Below, in pieces: positions 1 to 5,009 of a stretch of 5,009 nucleotides of DNA. Under the pieces are notes generated by a model that saw only the letters and a program-made list of their open reading frames with translations, did no database searches and was not told the origin of the DNA. Source of the DNA: an uncultured Clostridia bacterium (GTDB lineage Bacteria; Bacillota; Clostridia; Oscillospirales; Ruminococcaceae); assembly GCA_947584825.1 (NCBI GenBank), contig CANPWR010000091.1:1-5009 (forward strand), read 5' to 3'. Each line of letters opens with the position of its first letter. Position 1 is the stretch's first letter. A program made the translations under genes and the position numbers.

Positions 1-2
1 AG

Positions 3-30
3 GCAGAGAACCTCCGGCGGCTCGCCGGTT
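3..30 (-). repeat. GC-rich palindromic intergenic repeat, left-edge copy
   Basis: A perfect 6-bp inverted repeat CCGGCG / CGCCGG (14-19 and 23-28) surrounds the 3-base loop GCT. The reverse complement of this stretch matches the element after the last gene (about 4909-4934). The two share the 15-base core and flanks that differ by a 2-base gap and two substitutions, so they are inverted copies of one element. The core is nearly symmetric, so orientation is set by the flanks. AGGCA at 1-5 can also pair with TGCCT at 44-48, which gives a larger fold. No T-run follows, so it does not look like a standard terminator. The open frame across it, ending at TAG 64-66, has no start inside the window and no recognisable protein character. 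Confidence 0.6.
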
Positions 31-110
31 GATTCAGCAGTTTTGCCTATTGCATCTAGGTACTAGTCTGCCGTTGTTGAAAGTATACACATTATGCTAA
101 CTTACCAAAG

Positions 111-142
111 GCAGCAGGGCAGCCAGCGTCACGCTGGTCGCC
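111..142 (+). repeat. GC-rich hairpin element upstream of the aminotransferase
   Basis: CCAGCG (123-128) and CGCTGG (132-137) form a perfect stem with loop TCA. It is extended by a G-T pair (122/138), an A/C mismatch and GGC/GCC (118-120 / 140-142). The left side, GCAGCAGGG followed by AGCC and GCG, resembles the left side of the element at 4898-4916, so it is probably a diverged member of the same family. TTTTT occurs only at 151-155, eight bases after the stem, so a role as a weak terminator for an upstream gene is possible but not well supported. Confidence 0.55.
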
Positions 143-146
143 GGTC

Positions 147-176
147 TTGATTTTTATATGTAAAATATGCTATACT
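147..176 (+). promoter_or_regulatory. Sigma-A promoter with extended -10, for the aminotransferase gene
   Basis: The -35 candidate is TTGATT (147-152) and the -10 is TATACT (171-176), with an 18-base spacer. TGC directly before the -10 (168-170) gives an extended -10 motif. Transcription would start near 183, leaving a short leader of about 37 bases before the ATG at 220. The -35 starts five bases after the GC-rich hairpin ends, so that repeat sits just upstream of the promoter. Confidence 0.6.
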
Positions 177-219
177 TATAACAATTAGCATTATTATGTA
201 AGTAGGAGTATGATTTAAT

Positions 220-1416
220 ATGAATTATAATTTTTCCGAAAAGGTATCTCATCTTCAGGCGTCGGCTATCCGTGAAATATTGAAATTCACTTCCGACCCA
301 CAGGTGATTTCTTTTGCGGCAGGAAATCCGGCACCCGAGGCTTTTCCTGTAGAGGACGTAAAGAGAATTTCAAAGGAAATTCTAGAGGAAAATCCCATAC
401 TTGCTTTGCAGTATTCTGTTACTGAGGGATATACGCCTTTGAGAGATGTTCTTAAAGAGAGAATGAAAGCACAGGGGAATTTTAATCCCGATAGTAATGA
501 GTTGATTATTACGTCCGGCGCACAGCAGTCTAACGAGCTTGCTGCAAAGGTGCTGTGCAACGAGGGCGATACTATAATCTGCGAAGCACCCTCGTTTATA
601 GGTTCACTCAATGCTTTCAAGTCATATAACGTCAATCTTGTAGGAGTTGAGCTTGAGAGTGACGGTATTAACATAGAAAAGTTGGAGGAAACGATTAGGG
701 AAAATAAGAATACAAAGCTTATTTATCTTATACCGAATTTTCAGAATCCTACAGGACTTACAATGTCGCTTGAAAAGAGAAAGCGTGTTTATGAGCTTGC
801 AGAGAAGTATGATATTTTCATTCTAGAGGATAATCCCTATGGTGATATTCGCTTTGCAGGAGAGGATATTCAAAGCATTAAGAGTATGGATACTGGCGGT
901 AGAGTTATCTATTCGGGAACCTTTTCAAAGGTTCTTGCACCGGGAATACGCGTGGGATACTGCTCAGCGCCTAAGGAGATCATATCCAAAATCATTGTCT
1001 GCAAACAGGTATCAGATGTTCATACCAATATCTGGGCACAGGTTCTTGCAGAGAGATTTCTTTCAACCTGTGATATGGAAAAGCACCTTGTTGATATAAG
1101 AAAGGTATATAAGCATAAGTGCGAGCTTATGCTCAGTGAAATTGAAAAGAATTTCTCAGGCAAGGTTAAATTCACAAAGCCTGAGGGCGGACTGTTTATC
1201 TGGTGTACTCTGCCCGATGACTGTGATATGATGGGCTTTTGTAAGAGGGCGGTTTCCGAGTTCAAGGTAGCTGTAGTTCCGGGAACGGCTTTTACTATCA
1301 ATGAAACTGATAAAACGACTTCGTTTAGGCTGAACTTCTCAACTCCAACTGACGAGCAGATCGTTAAGGGTTGTGAGCTTATAGGAAAGCTTTCTAGAGG
1401 TATGTTTGGTGAATAA
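220..1416 (+). CDS. PLP-dependent aminotransferase, class I/II (2-aminoadipate/aromatic-type subgroup)
   Basis: This is a complete 398-residue cytosolic fold-type I aminotransferase, a normal length for the family. Visible motifs are SGAQQ (99-103, cofactor phosphate region), NPTG (176-179), D204 with Y207 in EDNPYGD (contacts to the PLP pyridine ring), and SGTFSK with K237 as the expected Schiff-base lysine. R244 follows in APGIRVGY, and R370 in SFRLNFS is the expected substrate carboxylate ligand. The N-terminal FAAGNPAPEAFP stretch is typical of the subgroup that includes LysN-like 2-aminoadipate aminotransferases and the catalytic domains of MocR regulators. No winged-helix domain is present, so it is an enzyme rather than a MocR regulator. 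The amino donor and acceptor cannot be read from the sequence; 2-aminoadipate, aromatic, branched-chain or valine-pyruvate types are all possible. The start is supported by TAGGAG (203-208) 11 bases upstream, slightly long spacing, and by its own promoter. The gene appears monocistronic. Confidence 0.93.
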   Translation: MNYNFSEKVSHLQASAIREILKFTSDPQVISFAAGNPAPEAFPVEDVKRISKEILEENPILALQYSVTEGYTPLRDVLKERMKAQGNFNPDSNELIITSGAQQSNELAAKVLCNEGDTIICEAPSFIGSLNAFKSYNVNLVGVELESDGINIEKLEETIRENKNTKLIYLIPNFQNPTGLTMSLEKRKRVYELAEKYDIFILEDNPYGDIRFAGEDIQSIKSMDTGGRVIYSGTFSKVLAPGIRVGYCSAPKEIISKIIVCKQVSDVHTNIWAQVLAERFLSTCDMEKHLVDIRKVYKHKCELMLSEIEKNFSGKVKFTKPEGGLFIWCTLPDDCDMMGFCKRAVSEFKVAVVPGTAFTINETDKTTSFRLNFSTPTDEQIVKGCELIGKLSRGMFGE

Positions 1417-1427
1417 AGCTAGACCGG

Positions 1428-1468
1428 TAAGTCGGCAGGGTGTGACCCCTGTACGCAGTTCCGACCTA
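1428..1468 (+). repeat. Intergenic hairpin repeat between the aminotransferase gene and trpS
   Basis: GTCGG (1431-1435) pairs with CCGAC (1461-1465). Inside it CAGGG (1436-1440) pairs with CCCTG (1447-1451) around the loop TGTGAC, leaving a 9-base bulge on the right arm; TA/TA (1428-1429 / 1467-1468) extends the outer stem past one mismatch. The left arm GTCGGCAGGG matches GCCGGCAGGG at 4897-4906 at nine of ten positions, which suggests a related element. It lies 12 bases after the aminotransferase stop codon. It could terminate or stabilise that transcript, but no T-run follows, so a dispersed repeat is the safer reading. Confidence 0.55.
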
Positions 1469-1481
1469 TAAGAGACAAGAG

Positions 1482-1490
1482 TGCTAAAAT
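1482..1490 (+). promoter_or_regulatory. Possible extended -10 promoter for trpS
   Basis: TGC followed by TAAAAT (1485-1490) is an acceptable extended -10 element. No good -35 lies 16-18 bases upstream, where the spacing falls within the hairpin repeat. The start would be near 1497, leaving almost only the ribosome site AAAGGAG (1501-1507) as leader. It is weak on its own, but some promoter is needed if the aminotransferase transcript ends at the hairpin. Confidence 0.3.
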
Positions 1491-1514
1491 CAAAATATTT
1501 AAAGGAGATTAATT

Positions 1515-2525
1515 ATGCCAAAATTTGATAAAGAGAAAAAAATTATTTTCAGCGGAATACAGCCAACGGGAGTGTTCACGCTTGGTAATTACTTAGGAGC
1601 AGTCCGCAACTGGGGAACGCTTCAGGATGAATATAATTGCATATACTCAATTGTTGACTTGCACGCTATAACTGTAAGGCAGGAGCCTACCAAGCTTAGG
1701 CAAAATTCATTGCAGGCGTACGCACTGCTTCTGGCTTGCGGAATTGACCCTAAAAAGTCTATAGCTTTCTTTCAGAGCCATAATAAGTGCCATGCTGAGC
1801 TGAATTGGGTTTTAGCTTGTTCAACGCAGTTTGGAGAGCTTTCGAGAATGACTCAGTTTAAGGATAAGTCAAAAAAACACGCAGACGACGTCAATGCAGG
1901 ATTGTTTACATATCCTGTTTTAATGGCTGCGGATATTTTAGCTTATAATGCAGATTTAGTGCCTATTGGCGCTGACCAGAAACAGCATTTAGAGCTTGCG
2001 AGAAATGTTGCAGGGAGATTCAACAAGAAGTACGGTGAGTTTTTCAAGTTGCCAGAGCCATATATACCGCCTGTGGGAGCAAGTGTAAAATCTCTTGCAG
2101 ACCCTACTAAGAAGATGTCTAAGTCGGACGAAAATCAGAATGCGACTGTTTACATTCTCGACGACAAGGATACTATCATAAGAAAGTTCAAAAGGGCAGT
2201 TACCGACAGCGAAACTGAGATCTGCTATCGTGAGGGTAAGGACGGAATAAACAATCTTATGTCGATTTATTCTTGCGTTACAGGGAAAACATATAACGAG
2301 ATTGAGAGTGAGTTTGCGTCAAAGGGATACGGAGATTTCAAGCTGGCGGTTGGAGAGGCTGTAGCTGATTACTTAAAGCCGGTGAGAGATGATTTTTCAA
2401 GGCTTATTGCTGATAAGGCTTACTTGAAGGAGTGTTATACAAGCGGAGCAGAAGATGCAATGAGAATAACAAACAGAATTCTTTCAAAGGTTTATCACAA
2501 AGTTGGCTTTGTTGACGCAAGATAG
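1515..2525 (+). CDS. trpS: Tryptophanyl-tRNA synthetase
   Basis: This enzyme charges tRNA-Trp with tryptophan using ATP, in the cytosol. It is a class Ic synthetase, active as a homodimer. At 336 residues it is close to the usual bacterial length of about 330. The N-terminal SGIQPTG (13-19) with TLGN (22-25) is the HIGH-equivalent signature, and KMSKS is intact at 200-204 in the context KKMSKSDEN. D140 in YPVLMAADIL corresponds to the aspartate that reads the tryptophan indole nitrogen in Bacillus-type enzymes. GADQKQHLEL (152-161) is the conserved stretch after it. The C-terminal helical part (about 210-336) is the anticodon-binding region. AAAGGAG (1501-1507) with a 7-base spacer fixes the start. 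The leader is too short for a T-box, and no T-box GGTGG-type motif is visible. ychF follows after 88 bases and may share the transcript. Confidence 0.97.
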   Translation: MPKFDKEKKIIFSGIQPTGVFTLGNYLGAVRNWGTLQDEYNCIYSIVDLHAITVRQEPTKLRQNSLQAYALLLACGIDPKKSIAFFQSHNKCHAELNWVLACSTQFGELSRMTQFKDKSKKHADDVNAGLFTYPVLMAADILAYNADLVPIGADQKQHLELARNVAGRFNKKYGEFFKLPEPYIPPVGASVKSLADPTKKMSKSDENQNATVYILDDKDTIIRKFKRAVTDSETEICYREGKDGINNLMSIYSCVTGKTYNEIESEFASKGYGDFKLAVGEAVADYLKPVRDDFSRLIADKAYLKECYTSGAEDAMRITNRILSKVYHKVGFVDAR

Positions 2526-2613
2526 AAATTGCCTTACGGAGTATTTGTACTAGTTTACTGAATCTCTGTACGTAATCAGAAGAGTGTAAGTATTATACAG
2601 GAGGAAAATTTAT

Positions 2614-3708
2614 ATGAAACTAGGTATGGTAGGACTACCAAACGTGGGAAAGAGTACGCTTTTTAATGCACTTACCAATGCGGGTGCAGAATCGGCAAAC
2701 TATCCGTTTTGTACTATAGAGCCAAATGTGGGCATAGTATCTGTTCCTGACGAGCGTCTTGATAAATTAAGGGAGATGTACAACCCTGTTAAATTCACTC
2801 CTGCAACGCTTGAGTTTGTCGATATTGCAGGGCTTGTAAAGGGAGCTTCCAAAGGTGAGGGACTGGGAAACAAGTTCCTTTCAAATATCAGGGAGGTTGA
2901 CGCAATAGTCCACGTTGTAAGGTGTTTTGAGGACGAGAACATTATCCACGTAGATGGAAGCATTAATCCGAGCCGTGATATTGAAACCATTGATTTGGAG
3001 CTTATATTCTCAGATGTTGAGATGATAGAACGGCGTATAGACAGAACTAAAAAGGCAATGAAAGGTGACAAGTCTCTTGCAGGTGTTGTTGATTTCTTGG
3101 AAAGGCTAAAGGCACATCTTGAGGACGGAAAGCCTGCAAGGAGTTTTGATATGACCGATGATGAAACAGAGTGGATAAAGGAAACTCCGCTTTTGTCGGG
3201 CAAGCCTGTTATATATGCCGCTAATCTCTCGGAAAAGGATTTTACGAACAATATAGAAACTAATGAAAACTACAAAATCGTTTGTCAGCACGCAAAGGAA
3301 GAGGGCAGTGCTGTTTTGCCTATCTGTGCTCAAATTGAGGCGGAGATTGCAGATATGAGTGACGAGGATAAGCAGATGTTCTTATCAGAGCTTGGTCTTG
3401 AGATCTCAGGTCTTGGCAGAATTATAAAAGAGGGATACTCACTTCTGGGACTTATATCTTTCTTGACAGCAGGAGAGCCGGAGGTCCGTGCCTGGACTAT
3501 AAAGAAAGGTACTAAAGCCCCTCAGGCGGCAGGAAAAATTCACACTGATTTTGAAAAGGGATTTATTCGTGCTGAGGTGGTCTCATTTGAAGATTTAATG
3601 GCTTGCGGAACTATGGCTCACGTTAAGGAAAAAGGTCTTATGAGGCTTGAGGGTAAGGATTATGTTATGCAAGATGGAGATATAGTATTGTTTAGATTTA
3701 ATGTATAA
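2614..3708 (+). CDS. ychF: Ribosome-associated P-loop NTPase YchF (OLA1 family)
   Basis: This is a complete 364-residue member of the Obg-related YchF/OLA1 family, almost the same length as the E. coli protein. The family binds ribosomes and hydrolyses ATP rather than only GTP; its cellular role is linked to translation and stress responses but is not fully settled. The P-loop GLPNVGKS is at 7-14. DIAGLVKGAS begins at 70, with hydrophobic L74 where classical GTPases carry the catalytic glutamine. H112 in NIIHV matches the flexible-loop histidine of E. coli YchF. The base-recognition motif is NLSE (204-207) in place of NKxD, the feature that relaxes guanine specificity. A charged helical insert (about 134-200) precedes the rest of the G domain, and a TGS domain occupies about 279-362. 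AGGAGG (2599-2604) with a 9-base spacer supports the start. No terminator or good promoter separates it from trpS. Confidence 0.97.
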   Translation: MKLGMVGLPNVGKSTLFNALTNAGAESANYPFCTIEPNVGIVSVPDERLDKLREMYNPVKFTPATLEFVDIAGLVKGASKGEGLGNKFLSNIREVDAIVHVVRCFEDENIIHVDGSINPSRDIETIDLELIFSDVEMIERRIDRTKKAMKGDKSLAGVVDFLERLKAHLEDGKPARSFDMTDDETEWIKETPLLSGKPVIYAANLSEKDFTNNIETNENYKIVCQHAKEEGSAVLPICAQIEAEIADMSDEDKQMFLSELGLEISGLGRIIKEGYSLLGLISFLTAGEPEVRAWTIKKGTKAPQAAGKIHTDFEKGFIRAEVVSFEDLMACGTMAHVKEKGLMRLEGKDYVMQDGDIVLFRFNV

Positions 3709-3776
3709 CCACATTTAGTAGGAGATTTTCGACGAGTTTTTATATGTTTTGATTTATAAAATAGTTAAGTAGATGA

Positions 3777-3822
3777 ATTTTTTGAAAAAATGCTTGACAA
3801 ATGCAAATTACTTGTATATAAT
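3777..3822 (+). promoter_or_regulatory. Perfect-consensus sigma-A promoter with A/T-rich upstream tract, for the aldolase-like gene
   Basis: TTGACA (3794-3799) and TATAAT (3817-3822) both match the consensus exactly, and the spacer is exactly 17 bases. Directly upstream is a perfect A/T palindrome, six or more T then G then six or more A (3777-3791), in the position of an UP element. Transcription should start near 3829, giving a leader of about 80 bases. By sequence it is the strongest promoter in the window, unless held down by a regulator. Confidence 0.88.
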
Positions 3823-3834
3823 GTAGTAGTTGAC

Positions 3835-3858
3835 TTTAAAGCGTTAAAGCTTTAAACC
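3835..3858 (+). repeat. Three tandem 8-base repeats / palindrome at the transcript start, operator candidate
   Basis: Three adjoining octamers, TTTAAAGC, GTTAAAGC and TTTAAACC, run from 3835 to 3858 with TTAAA recurring every eight bases. The same stretch contains a perfect inverted repeat, TTTAAAGC (3835-3842) and GCTTTAAA (3849-3856), around a 6-base loop. It begins about six bases after the predicted transcription start, where a bound repressor would block initiation or a leader hairpin would form. AT-richness makes chance similarity easier here, so an operator role is inference only. Confidence 0.4.
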
Positions 3859-3881
3859 ATAAAAAGTTAAAAGCAAATATG

Positions 3882-3910
3882 AAAGGAGGAGGCTCTTAGT
3901 TAAGGGCTTA
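3882..3910 (+). promoter_or_regulatory. Strong Shine-Dalgarno separated from the start codon by a small hairpin
   Basis: AAAGGAGG (3882-3889) is a full-strength ribosome site, but it lies 21 bases before ATG 3911, well beyond the usual 5-10. The space between holds a 6-bp stem: GCTCTT (3892-3897) pairs with AAGGGC (3902-3907), with one G-U pair and loop AGTT. If it folds, only about five unpaired bases separate the ribosome site from ATG 3911 (11 from the in-frame ATG 3917). No in-frame start codon lies nearer to the ribosome site. Confidence 0.6.
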
Positions 3911-4897
3911 ATGATTATGAGTGAGAATAAAAAGGGCAATTTAATTTCAGTAAGAGATGATTTAAAGGTTGTTGACGCAACTGTAAGAGACGGTGGACTG
4001 GTGAACAATTTCCGCTTTACAGACGAGTTTGTAAAGGATCTATATGAAACAAATATCGCTGCAGGCGTTGATTATATGGAGTTTGGTTATAAGGCTTCAA
4101 AGAAGATTTTTCCTGAGGAGGATTTCGGAAAGTGGAAGTTCTGTGATGAGGAGTCTATAAGGGGAATTGTCGGAGATAACGACAGTGACTTAAAGATTTC
4201 TGTTATGGCTGACGTTGGAAGAACCGATATGGACACCATTCTACCTAAGAGCGAGAGTGTGGTTGATATTATGCGTACGGCTACATATGTATATCAGATT
4301 CCCTCTTGTATTGAGATGATAGAGAATTTCCATAACAAAGGCTATGAGACTTCGGCTAACATTATGGCTGTGTCAACGGCGAGTGATGGCGACCTCGATC
4401 AGGCTCTGGAGCTTCTTGGTAAGAGCAGCGTAGATGTTATATATCTTGTTGACAGCTTTGGCGCTTTGTATCCTGAGGATATTAGAAGACTTACAGCTAA
4501 ATACTTAGAGTTTGGTGAGAAGTACAACAAAAAGATAGGTATTCACGCACACGACAATCAACAGCTTGCTTTTGCTAACACCATTGAGTCTATGATAATG
4601 GGAACAAGCTATCTTGACGGTACGGTAAGGTCGCTAGGCAGAGGTGCAGGAAACTGTGCTCTGGAAACTCTTCTCGGCTTTTTAAAGAATCCGAAGTACG
4701 ATTTAGTTCCGCTGCTTAATTTTATTGAAAAGCATATGGTTAAGTTACATAATGACGGTTTGGTATGGGGATATGATGTTCCTTACCTGTTGACAGGAAG
4801 ATTTAACTGCCACCCGAGAACGGCTATTGCTTTTATGAAAGAGAAAAGAACTGATTATGCCAAATTTTTTCAGGAAACTTACGACCAAGATAACTAG
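3911..4897 (+). CDS. DRE-TIM metallolyase (HMGL-like) aldolase-family protein, substrate unknown
   Basis: A complete 328-residue soluble protein of the HMGL-like TIM-barrel superfamily, which includes HMG-CoA lyase, isopropylmalate synthase and 4-hydroxy-2-oxovalerate aldolase. The signature DATVRDGG starts at D22, with R26 and D27 matching the catalytic arginine and metal-ligand aspartate. The metal-binding IHAHDN gives H212 and H214. VDSFGALYP (from 180) and LGRGAGN (242-248) followed by E252 complete the superfamily motifs. Homologues are often named 4-hydroxy-2-oxovalerate aldolase, but in DmpG/BphI enzymes the RDG motif is followed by a catalytic histidine. Here the matching position is L30, and no acetaldehyde dehydrogenase partner gene is adjacent. 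The tail after about 285 (YDVPYLLTGRFNCHPR) appears typical of a separate stand-alone subfamily. A lyase or aldolase on a 2-oxo acid is the likely chemistry; the substrate is unknown. The start could be M1 or M3, both served by the unusual ribosome site. It has its own very strong promoter. Confidence 0.88.
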   Translation: MIMSENKKGNLISVRDDLKVVDATVRDGGLVNNFRFTDEFVKDLYETNIAAGVDYMEFGYKASKKIFPEEDFGKWKFCDEESIRGIVGDNDSDLKISVMADVGRTDMDTILPKSESVVDIMRTATYVYQIPSCIEMIENFHNKGYETSANIMAVSTASDGDLDQALELLGKSSVDVIYLVDSFGALYPEDIRRLTAKYLEFGEKYNKKIGIHAHDNQQLAFANTIESMIMGTSYLDGTVRSLGRGAGNCALETLLGFLKNPKYDLVPLLNFIEKHMVKLHNDGLVWGYDVPYLLTGRFNCHPRTAIAFMKEKRTDYAKFFQETYDQDN

Positions 4898-4938
4898 CCG
4901 GCAGGGGTAGCCGGCGAGCCGCCGGTGGCTCTGCTGGC
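4895..4938 (+). repeat. GC-rich hairpin repeat overlapping the aldolase stop codon
   Basis: GCCGGCAG (4897-4904) pairs with CTGCTGGC (4931-4938) over eight positions with one G-U pair, and the inner stem CCGGCG (4911-4916) pairs with CGCCGG (4920-4925) around loop AGC. The octamer TAGCCGGC occurs twice, at 4895-4902 (its TAG is the stop codon) and at 4908-4915. The core is an inverted copy of the left-edge repeat. The fold should be very stable and could protect the 3' end of the aldolase mRNA, but no T-run follows as in an intrinsic terminator. Confidence 0.7.
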
Positions 4939-4970
4939 AGAAGCAAGAAATTTAGAAGCAAGAAGCAAGA
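4939..4970 (+). repeat. Three direct copies of AGAAGCAAGA
   Basis: The decamer AGAAGCAAGA occurs at 4939-4948, 4954-4963 and 4961-4970, the last two overlapping by three bases. It starts just where the GC-rich hairpin ends, so the two repeats appear joined end to end. No coding sequence is seen here. Confidence 0.75.
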
Positions 4971-5009
4971 TATCAGAACTTAGTAAAAAAGATAAATCTT
5001 GCCTCTTGC
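4958..5009. repeat. Inverted repeat cut by the right window edge
   Basis: GCAAGAAGCAAGAT (4958-4971) and ATCTTGCCTCTTGC (4996-5009) are complementary at 13 of 14 positions around a 24-base AT-rich loop. The right arm reaches the last base of the window, so the stem may continue into flanking sequence, since the left arm is preceded by further similar bases. It could be a bidirectional terminator-like hairpin or the end of a dispersed repeat. Confidence 0.65.

Noticed and set aside
1..66. C-terminal end of an upstream gene
   Set aside because: Frame 1 is open to TAG 64-66, but it crosses a GC-rich palindrome that is repeated elsewhere in non-coding sequence and shows no recognisable protein character.
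255..674. 139-residue reverse-strand open frame
   Set aside because: It lies inside the aminotransferase gene, which carries clear family motifs; the frame has serine/leucine-rich antisense composition and no recognisable domain.
839..1301. Two further open frames (+ strand 839-1099 and - strand 1020-1301)
   Set aside because: Both overlap the aminotransferase gene in other frames and show no family motifs.
2534..2575. Terminator between trpS and ychF
   Set aside because: TACGGAG (2535-2541) can pair with CTCTGTA (2564-2570), but the loop is 22 bases, one pair is G-U and no T-run follows.
2700..3333. Two reverse-strand open frames of 183 and 75 residues
   Set aside because: They are antisense shadows of ychF, whose motifs run unbroken across the region.
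3738..3761. Terminator after ychF (TTTTATA / TATAAAA with a 10-base loop)
   Set aside because: The stem is entirely A/T and too weak, and the T-run is on the wrong side; only an ill-defined ychF end can be stated.
3830..3892. PreQ1-like or other small riboswitch in the aldolase leader
   Set aside because: There is an A-rich stretch after a hairpin, but the GC pairs and conserved bases of the known small classes are missing, and the stem is almost only A/T.
1..5009. CRISPR array, tRNA/rRNA gene, transposase, prophage or defence system
   Set aside because: No regularly spaced long direct repeats, no tRNA-like cloverleaf and no relevant protein motifs were seen on either strand.

Overview
The window looks like chromosomal DNA of a low-to-medium-GC member of the Clostridia, most likely an Oscillospiraceae/Ruminococcus-type gut bacterium. 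This is inferred from strong AGGAGG-type ribosome sites, AT-rich sigma-A promoters, protein resemblance and GC-rich palindromic intergenic repeats. No species can be named from the sequence alone. All four genes are complete, intact and on the + strand.

Layout. Positions 1-219 are non-coding: a GC-rich palindrome at the left edge, a second hairpin element at about 111-142, and an extended -10 promoter. A class I/II PLP-dependent aminotransferase follows (220-1416). A 98-base gap holds a hairpin repeat and a possible weak promoter. Next come trpS, tryptophanyl-tRNA synthetase (1515-2525), and ychF/OLA1-type P-loop NTPase (2614-3708), separated by 88 bases with no convincing terminator, so they may be co-transcribed. 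A 202-base gap carries the best regulatory region of the window: an exact TTGACA-17-TATAAT promoter with an A/T tract upstream and a short 8-base tandem repeat just downstream. Its strong Shine-Dalgarno sequence lies too far from the start codon unless a small hairpin between them folds. It drives an orphan DRE-TIM (HMGL-like) aldolase-family protein (3911-4897). Its stop codon lies inside a GC-rich hairpin repeat, and the last 70 bases are a run of AGAAGCAAGA repeats ending in an inverted repeat cut by the window edge.

How the genes relate. trpS and ychF are both translation-related housekeeping genes. The aminotransferase and the aldolase-like protein are metabolic genes of unassigned substrate, and each appears to have its own promoter. 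Nothing indicates a single pathway, a defence system or a prophage. The most unusual material is non-coding: the aldolase leader, and at least three related GC-rich hairpin elements placed in the gaps between genes.
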